Below, piece by piece: positions 54,206 through 64,000 of a DNA stretch of 64,000 bases. Under the pieces are notes generated by a model. It saw only the letters and a list, made by a program, of their open reading frames with translations. It had not been told where the DNA came from and searched no databases. The translations under genes and the position numbers were made by a program. How positions within the stretch are numbered: position 1 is the first letter of the stretch; the number at the start of each line of letters is the position of its first letter. Origin of the DNA: Notospermus geniculatus (lineage: Eukaryota; Nemertea; Pilidiophora; Heteronemertea; Lineidae); contig NMRB01000533.1 of assembly GCA_002633025.1 (NCBI GenBank), positions 239,989 through 303,988 of the forward strand, written 5' to 3'.

Positions 54206-55284
54206 CACAGCAAACTGTGGAACAGTGGCGTTGGAGAAGACACTCAAAGTAGCATCCCCACTTTGGGAAGTGACTACCCGCAAATATAGGGAACTGAAGG
54301 GCAAGATGGCACTTTTGAGGTCCCTGAGGCCCATCTCGTCCACCTTGCCTTCAGGAGCTGTCCTTGGCAACATCTTTTTCACAGAGGAGGGCACGTAACA
54401 CCTCAAATTGCCCCTGTCCTGAGCTGGGCCAAAAAGCCTTCACTGCCTGAACTTACTCGTTCCTACCCAGGGTCATGGTACAGGTCAGCTGTGGCGCGCG
54501 TCTTGGCGTCCCTTGCTGAGGGCTTTCACAATCCAAGGAATCCCTTGAATCCACTTGATTACTGAGGTACATTTAGCTGTGAAGTAACAGGGGCATTTGT
54601 GACGCTGCCAGAGCAGCAACACGCAGAAAAACTCGTAACGTAGCCAGCAGGTCGCACATTCTACCAATTCCCGACACATCCGAGTGCCACGACAAAATAC
54701 CACCAAGATCATGACCTTTGAATGGCATTTCCCATGACCGATCAGAATCCTAAATACCCCATTCATGCCCTCCAAGTAGGTAATAAGCACCACCACTGGT
54801 TAAACCTGCCAAAATATACAACAATCTACCATTCCATGACGTCTCCTTGGGCAATATTTAACCCTGGTGTCCGTGGGAGAATATTTATACCGCCTTGAGG
54901 AGATTGGTTTGCACCTTTTTAGTTATTTAAGGCTGAGACACCACTGGTATGACTTAACAGCGTCAACATCACACGCAGGGTCGGTATTTCATCATGCAGT
55001 CAGCAGGGAAATGTAGTTCAGTGTCTGGCGATGGATGATCATCATGAGCAGGACAAAATGGCATCAGATGTCCAACCCCCTGATTTCCCTTGGTGCATGC
55101 AGAATTGAATTCATCACTGGAATCGATCTAGTGATCCTCCGTTTGTCTGTGCTTGGCTAGGCCCATCTTGCATCATTTGGATTGGCTGGTCTCACTTCAG
55201 CCTCAGGGAGTGGACTGGTTGGGACTTTTGTTCAGGTGCGTACATCCTAACTTTGCCTTAGAGAAGAGGAAGGGGGTGGATTGG
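54206..55284. other. No recognised gene
   Basis: Frames of 70-103 codons occur on the minus strand at 54170-54406 and 54485-54796. They are in different frames, without clear splice sites or a recognised domain. A decayed gene or transposon remnant is possible. Confidence 0.45.
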
Positions 55285-55610
55285 AAGGATTTTTCCTTCT
55301 GACTTCAGCCTCAGAGATGGGGAAGGTGGGGCGGACTCCGAGGGTCCTTCCTTCTGACTTCAGCCTCAGAGAAGGGGAAAGCGGGATGGACGGGAAGGAT
55401 CTTTCCTTCTGACTTCAGCCTCAGAGAAGGGGAAGGTGGAGTGGACTAGGAGGGTCTTTCCTTCTGACTTCAGCCTCAGAAAAGGGGAAGGTGGAATGGA
55501 CTAGGAGGGTCTTTCCTTCTGACTTCAGCCTCAGAGAAGGGGAAGGTGGAGTGGACTAGGAGGGTCTTTCCTTCTGACTTCAGCCTCAGAGAAGGGGATG
55601 GTGGGGTGCA
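55285..55610. repeat. Minisatellite, about 55-bp unit x 6
   Basis: CTTTCCTTCTGACTTCAGCC followed by TCAGAGAAGGGGAAGGTGGA recurs six times at about 55-base spacing. Confidence 0.93.
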
Positions 55611-56515
55611 CTTTAAACCTGCTGCAGTACAAGTAATTGAGCCATCCATCTCATCCCGGAGATGAAACGAGGCGAGCCTTCTCCACTAAATCCACGTCAT
55701 CGCTAGGACTTGACCAGTCGATCTAATCTTCAATCCAATTCCCCAGGACCACTGTCGAAACCTCTTTGATGAGAACAATAGACATTCTACATGTCCGTCT
55801 CATGAGAAAGATGGTCATAATTGCACTGGCCTTCCAAGAATGTTGCTCATTAGCTGTTGTATCCACTGATGACCAATTCCAACTTCATCCGCAATGACAG
55901 GAGTCGAACGACCATGAACTCTCCATTGGTATTCCTCAGGTGAAGAACTCCAGGTAATAAAGTGGACATCTTCTTAATTAGCAATCAATCTACTGATGTA
56001 TTTCTCGTCCAGAACCGTCCATTTCGAAAGGTTCAACTCATCTGGCATGTCTCGCAATACCGTCAAGGATGGGCCACGGACATCAATCCAGAAAAGTGGT
56101 CATTACCTTATCTTTGCATGAAAATGACTATACCCGGAAGGGTGCAGAGGACGCTCGTCATCAAAGTTCTTTCTTTGATAAATACCTGGGCACATCTTAC
56201 TGTAAACACCTTTTGTATATCACATTCTGATCAAATCTACCCGGCCAGATCATTCATTTCGTCCTTTCCCGGGATCCAATCCACTTGCATTAATCTCTTC
56301 CAAGGTTGAGAGCTGTATGCAAATATCAAATAGACTGATTCAATCACGTGCGGCAAATATCTTCGTTTCTTCACGCACTGAGCCACTCTCTAAAAGGGAT
56401 ATCGAGACTTAAGTATGATTCATTGATGGGAATGACACCACCCCGCACCAGATCACGCCTCACGCCAATGGGACATGGTGCGTTCCAAGTCTGCTGGGAG
56501 ACATTCAACGGGGAA
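55611..56515. other. No recognised gene
   Basis: Short frames only, including a plus-strand 115-codon frame at 55962-56309 without recognised features. Confidence 0.5.
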
Positions 56516-56802
56516 GAGCTCTGATATCCGAGTGGTTCACGTTCGCTAGGCAAGCGGCAGGTCCCGGGTTCGAATCCAGCCCGGGCCATGTGGGATGCTA
56601 TCCCTGGCTCTTCATGTCCGACGCATGGGACAGTAAGCCGTGGTGCCTTGTAGATGTACCTTGTGCCTTTGCAAGGGCAAGCAAACGATTCCATCCAAGT
56701 GAGGAACAAGAGTAGCTTGAGTTGGCCTCTTCCACACTTACCAGGGCTAATAATGCTATGGCTTCGGCCCTGATGGAAACATACAAATACAATACAATAC
56801 AT
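56516..56802 (+). repeat. tRNA-derived SINE family A, best-preserved copy
   Basis: The head ATATCCGAGTGGTTCACG (A-box region) leads to the B box GGGTTCGAATCC about 35 bases on, then CAGCCCGGGCCATGTGGGAT. The body includes CTTTGCAAGGGCAAGC and GAGTAGCTTGAGTTGGCCTC. The 3' tail is AAATACAATACAATAC. The internal Pol III promoter boxes are intact here, so this copy is probably the youngest. Confidence 0.92.
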
Positions 56803-58840
56803 TCAACAGCAAGGCAGATGTAAGCAGAACAACTTCAGGAATGTCGACGGACATCGCTCCCAGACCCACACAACTACTAGTATATGTCGACGGACACCAC
56901 TCCCAGACCCACACAACTACTAGTATATGACTTACAACTTCTATCAGATGTCACTTGGCTACTAGAGCACCAATTACTAATAGCTGACCAATTCCCGAGT
57001 GGCTATCTCGTAGCTATTGACACTGCTAACTGCCGCTAACAGGTGCTGCGGTATAATGAGCCACCCTGATAGAAACAAGCGCCTTGATAGACACAAGAAG
57101 TGGGTACATTTCATGTGTAATTCATGATCTGACGGTTGGTTTTGCAGCTTTGAACAGGCCAAATGAGCTGCTCAGTATCCAAAAAGTTTGGTATGCATTC
57201 CTCTGACATGCTTCCCCGTCATTATGGAATGTTCGGCATGCAACTGACACATCAAGACACTGACTTCTTCCAATTTTTGCCACTGCAGATTCCACTGGTT
57301 GAGCTGGGACCAACTCCCTGGGAGCTGGGATGCCATCACATGCCAAAACGAAAATCAGCAGTGGATTCCTAGCTTAAGTACAACTGGCAGTATTTTGAGT
57401 TCAATATCAAAAGGAGTGGAGGATAAGTACCCAGATCCAATCAAACCCGCCCAATGGGAAGCCGCCCCAGTGACGTCACATTGGATAAACCAATAAAACA
57501 TGATTGGTCTCACCGGGGTTGCCGATACATCGGGTATCCGTTAACATGCTTAAGAACCTGCTCCCGATCTCGTAAGAAATGTTATGAGATTTAAACCCAT
57601 TTCTGTTTCACTTGAATCAATAGTTGAGCACTGTTGAAGTCGGGTGTCGGAAGTGGATTACAGCGATGCTGATCGAGAGGAGAACTGTTGAATCCTGGGA
57701 TACAGTGCTTAGTTGTACTGCTCCTTCGAGCGTCTACCCCATCGATCATTTTTAAGATATCAGGGCCGTTCAGACGTGGAGAAACCAGATGCGATCTGAT
57801 CGAATCTGAATATGGTCGTAAATTTCTCATCTGAATGCAAAATAATCGGTACTCAGTGGTCGCATCCGGCTTCAAGTGGACCATCTATCGTGCTGGTCCT
57901 ATTGGGTCTAATCCAGATGCACCCACATCAAAACGGGACATCTGAATGCAACCGGGGCATGCATGGATTTTAGGCTAAAGGCGTGAATGTCGTCCACTCT
58001 GAACCCTAACCCCTGACCTCTATCTCACAACCCTTGATATCTAGCCTCCTACCCCTGACCACTAAAGCCTACTCGTAATCCTTACCCTAACCCCTGACCC
58101 TTGAAACTGGGCACCCTGTTCCAAAGGGTTAGACGACATTTACACCTTTTACCAAATTTACCACTAAAGCACTTTGGCTATGACACCTTGCGGCTTATCG
58201 AGGGTACCAACAAACTGCAATCACAATTAGCCCGCTGCGTTGTTCTCATAAACATGTCAAATGGATTGAGACCACCCGGTTTCGAATCAGGCGTGTCCGG
58301 TTGGATCCCATCGAATCGAAATGTGGTTTTTCAGCAGCATGTCCAAAAAATACTACTGAACCAAACAGATGGGGAAGGAATGGTGACCAAGACAGAAGCT
58401 GCTATACATAAAAGTACCACGAATGATTCATTGAATTTGGTTGGCCAGGGACTTTACCCATGTACCAAGAAGAGACGCTGAACTAAATTCTCCAATCAAA
58501 TTGCCCTCAATCACAAATCTTAGTTCTATGGGACATCATTGCAACCCAGGAGGGATTGCTAACTAATGAATTCTATTGAGTGGAAATTGAATCGGCTGAT
58601 CCTTATTCAAATGGGATGGCGAGACGACCGGCGTGAGCCTCGAGTCCCCAGGGTCGGGATCAAGGCCAATACGCTAGAGCAGAGGTCCAGGCAAGCACAG
58701 TTAGGTCAGAGATAACCATGCTTGTCTCTAACCTTACTGCCTGCAGATAGGTTCTGCCCAGGGGAGCTAAATGGATCATATTGAGGTGTGCTACAGGAAA
58801 GAGAGGTGTGATAAGCCAAGTTTCCTAGTCGCTGACCTAA
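56803..58840. other. No recognised gene; tandem pair and CCCTAACC-like tract
   Basis: A 50-base direct pair (ATGTCGACGGACA...CAACTACTAGTATATG) lies at 56840-56930. A degenerate CCCTAACCCCTGACC tract lies at 57995-58110, as at 16880. A possible fold-back spans 57765-57960 (arms GGCCGTTCAGACG and CATCTGAATGCAACCGGGGC). Confidence 0.5.
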
Positions 58841-59084
58841 AGCCTAGTTTATACTTCGACGCAAGACAATCGGCGTCCGACGCCTGATCAAATCTGGACG
58901 CCGACTTCGCGAAATTGATTCATAGTCCAGCGTACTTTAGCGTCGGCGACCTGTTGCGAAATTACTCAAGTAATTACAGCCTCGCGATTGGACGCCGACC
59001 AAATCGCACGACGGGGTCGGCGTCGAACGCAAGATCGCGCGTCGGTCGCCGGCGATGGTCGTGCGTCGAAGTATAAACAAGGCT
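58841..59084. mobile_element. Fold-back MITE with AGCCTAGTTTATACTTCGAC ends, TSD TAA
   Basis: AGCCTAGTTTATACTTCGAC and its inverse (GTCGAAGTATAAACAAGGCT) bound 244 CG-rich bases. TAA flanks both sides exactly (58838-58840 and 59085-59087). This fits PIF/Harbinger. Confidence 0.9.
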
Positions 59085-59108
59085 TAAGACGTACAGTCCT
59101 GGAGACTA

Positions 59109-59504
59109 CATGGTTCCTGCGGCTTTTTGGTGAGCAAATTTAAGGCCTTTTTAAGGCTTTTTAAGGCCAATCCGGGAAAAAATTAAGGCCAAGTTGTCAG
59201 GAGTTTTAATGTGGGTTGTGCAATATTAACGCAGGAGAATGTTGTAAAGAACACATAAAGGTAAGCGCTGAGGGCGGGATCCCGATTTTGATGACTGGGC
59301 AGTTTTCAACTGATATGAATAAAAACGTCGTTAGGAAGGGGAAACGGTTTAATGAAAATTCAAAACTGAAGCTACATCAAATTTAAGGCCTTTTTAAGGC
59401 CACTGAGTGAAAAAAATGCTATATTTAAGGCTTTTTAAGGCCTTAATTCTGAAAAACAAAAATTCCTGACTTTTAATGCTTTTTAAGGATCCGCGGGAGC
59501 CCTG
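59109..59504. mobile_element. hAT-like MITE with TTTAAGGCC repeats, TSD GACTA
   Basis: The ends CATGGTTCCTGCGGCTTTTT and AAGGATCCGCGGGAGCCCTG are inverted. The subterminal regions repeat TTTTTAAGGCC several times, as hAT transposase-binding regions often do. GACTA flanks both sides exactly (59104-59108 and 59505-59509). Confidence 0.9.
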
Positions 59505-59607
59505 GACTACACGTCTGTATGGACAAAACCCTCGCTCACAGTTGAAGAGCATTGCACGACGAAATGGTCCAACAGGGATCAGCAAAGACCTTAATACCAC
59601 AAGGCAC

Positions 59608-59774
59608 GTTTCCATATACCGGATTCCACCATGGTTTGCGGCAAGCAGAGCGGTTTTCACAGGCATTGGGATAATCAACAGCCCATGTATGGTTGAACCA
59701 TCGAAGGGTTATCCAAAACCCTGTGAAAACCACATGCTCGCCGCAAACACGACGGAATCGGCTGTACTGGAAAC
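59608..59774. mobile_element. Fold-back MITE (GTTTCCACTAT family), copy 3
   Basis: GTTTCCATATACCGGATTCC and GGAATCGGCTGTACTGGAAAC are inverted. The inner arms GCGGTTTTCACAGGCATTGG and CCCTGTGAAAACCACATG match copy 1 at 71-241. Confidence 0.88.
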
Positions 59775-61430
59775 AGGGCTTTAGAAGCAAGCAACGAAAT
59801 GCCCAGGTACTCCTCCAAACTGATGACAAAGGGATCACGCCAATTTCTTCAACAGGGACGTATAACCAGTAGTATCTGTTTCCATCACCTTACCATACAA
59901 TATCAGCCAACCACTGACTTTGCCGTTAACCGTAATATCCTCAATTGTCACTCGCTTCTATTTCCCGACATGGATCGTTATGGTTTACCACAATAGGGGG
60001 CTAATGGGTAGAATTGGAAACTATCGCCACGGCTTTGGGAAAACCTCAAGGGGGAGAGAGGCGAAACTGTGTAGGTTGTAACGAAGGGGAAATCTTATAG
60101 AAAACGGTGACGAGGCCCCGGGAGCGTCTGGTACAATTACCAGTGCAGTCAGAGGGGAGTGTTGATCATGAGGGTAGATAATAAAGTACATTGTATAGAG
60201 GATTAGTTACAAGCTAGCCAAGAGTCGAGAGTTCAAAGCTCAGACCGAGTACAGATAGTATTGCATGGTACAAAGAGTGTCGCAGCTGAATCACTTTTGC
60301 CACATGTCTTTTTTTAATCCAAGCATGACATCTCGCGAAATCCGAGATTTATCAACGGTAGGAGTCAGTGTTTCTACTTCAGCGTACGAATCCATGATAA
60401 AGATAAGGTTTACTAAACAGGGGATGGATTTTCTCCCAAGTTACAATCGTTGTACGCAAAACCAGACGGACATCTCTTCAATTATTTGCAAGCAATTACG
60501 GGTTATTTCTTTTCATCGATTAAAACAACTATTATGCGTAGGCTATCAAATTCCCGTCGTGGCGGTAACCGTGTGAAACTGAACATTACTTGGTTATCGG
60601 CCGATTGATAGAAATGCATTGTGGGATGGAAAAAAAGACCGTCTCCATTACCGATTATCAATAAGAATAATCTGTGGGACGCACTTGCACTTTTAGGAAC
60701 CCGCACCCAGATGTGGTGTTGCGTGGGAGTCAGCAAGCTGTTCTGCGGAACTGGGGAGGTTTCAGAAGGACAGATCTTGCGTGCTGGACATCCGCAGCTG
60801 TGGTGGATCGCCGAAGTCTTAAGCCTGCAGCACACATCACCAGTTTCGTTGCTCATACAGGCAACTTCGGTGATCATCACGAAAATGGCCAAGTGTGCGG
60901 TGGCCAGCAATGACCACTCACCATGGAAATTCTGCGGCAACCATGAGTTGCCGAGAATCAAACGGTTTGATTTCTCACCATGAAAATTGCTCGTATTTTC
61001 CAGTTGTGGTGATGCGTGGCCATCTGGGTGGGATGGCCTTTGGGTATCAAACTAACACAAGTCTCCAAAGGCCAACCAGTACAGCATTCCGAAGACGTCA
61101 CGACATTCCACCACAAGCAGGTATTAGAAACAAATATCAGAATTTGATTGTACGGCACGCGACGCTTTTATTGAGCTGCTCAGTGATCACCGTGGATAAC
61201 ATCATTAGGCCAAGACTGCCATCGGCAATCATCGCCTAAAAGTACATGTATGAAATACCTCCCGTATCTCGGGAGAAGCGGGACTTAATTTGTTTGCGAT
61301 GAGGTGCACATCACGCAGGGATCTTAATCCATGGAGGAACACCAATCAGACGGGGGCTTAAATGATTTTCAGTCGTTCGACCGCGTTCTGCCCTCTGAGG
61401 ATCAAGGCAGTACATCTTCTAGGGTTTGGG
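59775..61430. other. No gene called; cysteine-rich open frame at 60503-60961 (minus)
   Basis: The minus-strand frame contains a hydrophobic run (HLAIFVMITEVAC), then CMSNETGDVCC and HHSCGCPARKIC. All frames are unusually open here, so coding status is uncertain. Elsewhere the stretch holds only short frames. Confidence 0.4.
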
Positions 61431-61760
61431 AACATTCGTCCCCAGTGTTCAGCTGGCCATAGGTATAGAGCTTGTGCAGCGGCTTTTGACCGGCGGTCCA
61501 CCATGCTGACGTTGACGACAAAGTGCGCCACGTGTAGATCACATCATGGGCATGCACACTCCACTTGCACTGGTGACAAAGTGTGCCACGTGGGACGACG
61601 GCGTCATTTGACGTCAATTTGACCGCCAAGATGGCGTATTTTTCTGTGATGATGTCATCTACACAAGCTCTATAGACCCACTAAACACTGGCATGATTGG
61701 TGCCAAAAGTAAAGGATCATCAATAGATGGCGCTGTTTGATGAGGGATCCAATCATAAGC
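61431..61760 (+). repeat. Interspersed repeat split by a MITE at 61468-61670
   Basis: Left part CCCCAGTGTTCAGCTGGCCAT and right part AGACCCACTAAACACTGGCA match the continuous copies at 20207 and 5190. The insertion is the TAGAG-type MITE. Confidence 0.88.
61468..61670. mobile_element. TAGAG...CTCTA MITE carrying CRE/E-box motifs (copy 3), TSD TATA
   Basis: The ends GAGCTTGTGCAG and CTACACAAGCTC are inverted. TATA is duplicated (61464-61467 and 61671-61674). The copy at 20207 gives the empty site GGTATAGACCC. The interior has TTTGACGTCAAT and GCCACGTGTAGATCAC. Confidence 0.9.
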
Positions 61761-62680
61761 CATCATTTTGGGCCCATATTGTGCAATAATTGGGTGGTCT
61801 ACGCACTGCTTTAGACTACATGCACTGAGTAGACAAGTAGTTTGACGTACTTACGCCGAAGAGACCCCTGGGAAGTAGAAATTGACTTACCTGAAAGATA
61901 CAAAAGACAGAATCATCAGAATTATGCATGGATTGAAATAAACGTTGAATATATGACTCTTGGTCTGATACACACCCCAACACCCACATATCAACTCAGT
62001 GAACCTCAAGTCCCCATGGACCAATTCCGCAAAACTTTCAGAAAGCCATGAATCTTGGATGAATTCTGGAAAATGTAGTCCCTGCCTATAATTTGGGATA
62101 TGTCAACAATCTCGCATCCAGTTTTCTATTTTTTTATCGGCAGACGTTTACCTTTCGACGAATGTCGAAAACTGCGTCTCATGCGGCTGACCTGCATCAT
62201 CCTAGCGTCGTGCATCCCGATGACATGAATACTCCTAAAACTACACGCGTGATCAAAAATGCCACTCCCTTTACAGCCCCGTTAAGCCGAGAAATCGCCA
62301 GGCTCACAGTAAGAGAACTCCTTACTTCTAGACGGAAATTAGCTCACAGTGGCCAGTTATTAATCCCATGTTTTCCCCACTCCGTCGCTCACAAGAATAC
62401 TTCCATTATTAGATGGCAATATTCCAGATTGAAAAGCCACTTTTCACCACTACACCTGACAAGCAATCCCTCACAAACCAACCAAAAACTACATCCTTGG
62501 CCACCCAACAAAATCCAAATTTCTCCCTTTTTCTCACACGCTATATCCTTTTTTGACTGCTTGAAGGAACCATTGAAAGGAATCACTGGTCTCCCACAAA
62601 ATGACAGCGTGGCATTGGGATCACCGGAAATGTCCGAACGCGGCAAACAAAAACAATGTCATTTGATCACTCAACGTTNA
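61761..62680. other. No gene called; long plus-strand frame at 62093-62680
   Basis: A frame of nearly 200 codons is open on the plus strand and runs into an N at 62680. Its composition is unremarkable, and I see no domain, signal peptide or splice pair. It may be chance. Confidence 0.4.
62152..62215 (-). CDS. Candidate alternative first exon (MHDARMMQVSRMRRSFRHSS)
   Basis: An ATG opens 21 codons with a basic Ser/Arg-rich product and ends at the donor TCGAAAG|GTAAAC in phase 1, compatible with the acceptor at 12731. It would imply a 49-kb intron. Homology is lacking. Confidence 0.22.
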
Positions 62681-63003
62681 AAAGTAGGTCAAATCAAAAA
62701 CCCCGTTATATATGTTATGTATCCTTATTAGATACACCTATGATAAAAATTTGGAGAAGATCCATTCATTAGTTCAGGAGTTAATGCACTTTTTGTGTTT
62801 TTGGTTTCCGCCACCTGGTGGCCAAGCTGAGAGTCGAATCGAACCGAAACTTGGTGTCATAGGTCATCTGACCTAGGGGTATATATGTACCAAGTTTCAG
62901 ATCAATAGCTCCAGCGGTTACAAAACGTGCCCTGCTAACGGACAACGACGACGACGGACGACGGACACACCACCATCGTAATAGCTCACCCCGGTGAGCT
63001 AAT
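62681..63003. mobile_element. Dispersed element ending AGCTCACCCCGGTGAGCTA (left end lost at N)
   Basis: It shares the ordered blocks GTAGGTCAAAT, ATGATAAAAATTTG, TTTTTGGTTTCCGCCACCTG and AGGGGTATATATGTACC with 30170-30440, and its terminus with 37400-37430. The left end is cut by an N at 62680. Confidence 0.78.
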
Positions 63004-63004
63004 A

Positions 63005-63450
63005 AGGACACAAAAGTTCAGTTCCCAAGGGCCAGTTCTATTCATTTTGTAAGGACAACACCGGTCGGTCCAATTAAAGGACAACACCGGTCAGTCCAAT
63101 TAAAGGACAACACCGGTCAGTCCAATTAAAGGACAACACCGGTCGGTCCAATTAAAGGACAACATCAGTCAGACCAATTAAAGGACAACACCGGTCAGAC
63201 CAATTAAAGACACCCCTGGTCAGTCCAATTAAAGGACAATGCTGGTCAGACCAATTAAAGGACAACGCCGGTCAGACCAATTAAAGGACAACACCGATCA
63301 GCCCAGTTAAAGGACAACACCAGTCAGCCCACTTAAAGGACAGCACCAGTCAGACCAATCACAGGACAACACCGGTCAGACCAATTAAAGGACAACACCG
63401 GTTAGTCCAGAAAGTGTCCTTTTGAGAGCTTCCACTGTGTTTTCACTTTC
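63005..63450. repeat. Minisatellite, 26-bp unit x about 15, inside an AACCTC-type element
   Basis: GGACAACACCGGTCAGTCCA plus ATTAAA recurs about 15 times. The left flank (AAAGTTCAGTTCCCAAGGGC, TTCTATTCATTTTGTAAGGA) and right flank (GTGTCCTTTTGAGAGCTTCC) match the ends and middle of the element tandemly repeated at 17606-18115. Confidence 0.9.
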
Positions 63451-63599
63451 ATGTCCCAGCCCTTTAAGACGTTTATCATAAAATCCCCTAGCATTCAGAA
63501 TTAGCGAGCACGGTACCCCAGTCAATGAGATTCCTAACAAGATTGAGGGGAATCCATAGGAATGGAATCTCAGGAGAAACATGCAAGAACAGCTACCAA

Positions 63600-64000
63600 G
63601 ATAAAAATCTGACACAACAGTTGAGCTAAGATGGCACCACAATTGAGTTAATAATCTGGCACTACTCTGGTACCATGGTTGAGCAAAGAATCTGGCACTG
63701 CACTAAACTGGCACCTCGATTTGGCTGAGAATCCAGCACCACAGTTGGGTTAAGGAATATGGCCCTGACAGCAGAGGAGCTAAAAATTTGGCACCACAGT
63801 TGTGCTAAAAAGAATCTGGCACCACGGTTGAGCTAAGAATTCATCAGGCACCATAGTTGAGCTAAGAATCTGGCACCACGGTTGAGCTAATATTCTGGTA
63901 CCACGGCTGTCAGAGCTAAGAATCGGGCACCACAGTAGTCCTGGGAATCCGGTACCACGGTTGAGCTAAGAATCTGGCACCATGGTTGAGCTAAGAATCT
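63600..64000. repeat. Minisatellite, about 25-bp unit (GAATCTGGCACCACGGTTGA)
   Basis: Units of GAATCTGGCACCACGGTTGA plus GCTAA recur to the end of the window. Spacing is regular at the right and looser at the left. The array continues past the window edge. Confidence 0.92.

Noticed and set aside
56516-56600. Functional tRNA gene
   Set aside because: The A and B boxes are tRNA-like, but no complete cloverleaf or anticodon stem is evident, and the unit continues into a repeated body with an AATAC tail. It is a SINE head.

Overview
This is eukaryotic DNA from an animal, most likely a marine invertebrate. The one recognisable gene is a spliced RhoGEF with short exons and GT-AG introns. It lies in an AT-leaning sequence full of tRNA-derived SINEs, fold-back DNA transposons (MITEs) and minisatellites. 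No bacterial operon, ribosome-binding-site pattern or prophage is visible. The sequence alone does not separate a lophotrochozoan (brachiopod, mollusc, annelid) from an invertebrate deuterostome (amphioxus, hemichordate).

Positions 1-12.7 kb (minus strand) hold the 3' two thirds of a PLEKHG5 (Syx/GEF720-type) orthologue. Reading right to left, I joined twelve high-confidence coding exons by their splice sites and phase. They encode a Ser-rich linker, a complete DH (RhoGEF) domain, a complete PH domain, and a long Ser/Pro-rich tail ending in the conserved C-terminal block of PLEKHG5. A 337-base assembly gap (2309-2645) interrupts the last coding exon or the intron before it. The N-terminal Ras-binding-like domain of vertebrate PLEKHG5 was not found in the window. 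Possible 5' exons further right on the same strand (17.3, 45.0, 50.8 and 62.2 kb) all have the phase needed to join the exon at 12.7 kb, but each is weak alone. If real, most of the window is one long first intron or a set of alternative promoters.

From 12.7 to 64 kb I see no other confident gene. This part is a landscape of non-autonomous transposons and tandem arrays, many nested inside one another with readable target-site duplications (TSDs). They include: hAT-like elements with CAGGG-type ends and 5-bp TSDs; GGCC- or GGGCC-ended fold-backs with 3-bp TSDs (TTA, TAA, CAG, ATG, AAG); a TAGAG...CTCTA family carrying TGACGTCA and CACGTG motifs; a 99-bp hairpin with a 9-bp TSD; at least three tRNA-like SINE families; and about fifteen minisatellites, including a perfect 150-bp higher-order repeat at 35.3-36.0 kb.

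The most interesting observation is an intronic minisatellite (6.04-6.48 kb). Its unit is a copy of the junction between a DH-domain exon and its 5' splice site, so the real donor is followed by about fifteen decoy donors. Other points are a stop codon that lies inside a consensus 5' splice site exactly where vertebrate PLEKHG5 adds its PDZ-binding motif, a likely GC-AG intron, and consistent 5-bp TSDs across three hAT-like families. Single N characters (9223, 36017, 40346, 46772, 62680) mark unresolved joins, at least one of them between near-identical duplicated sequence.
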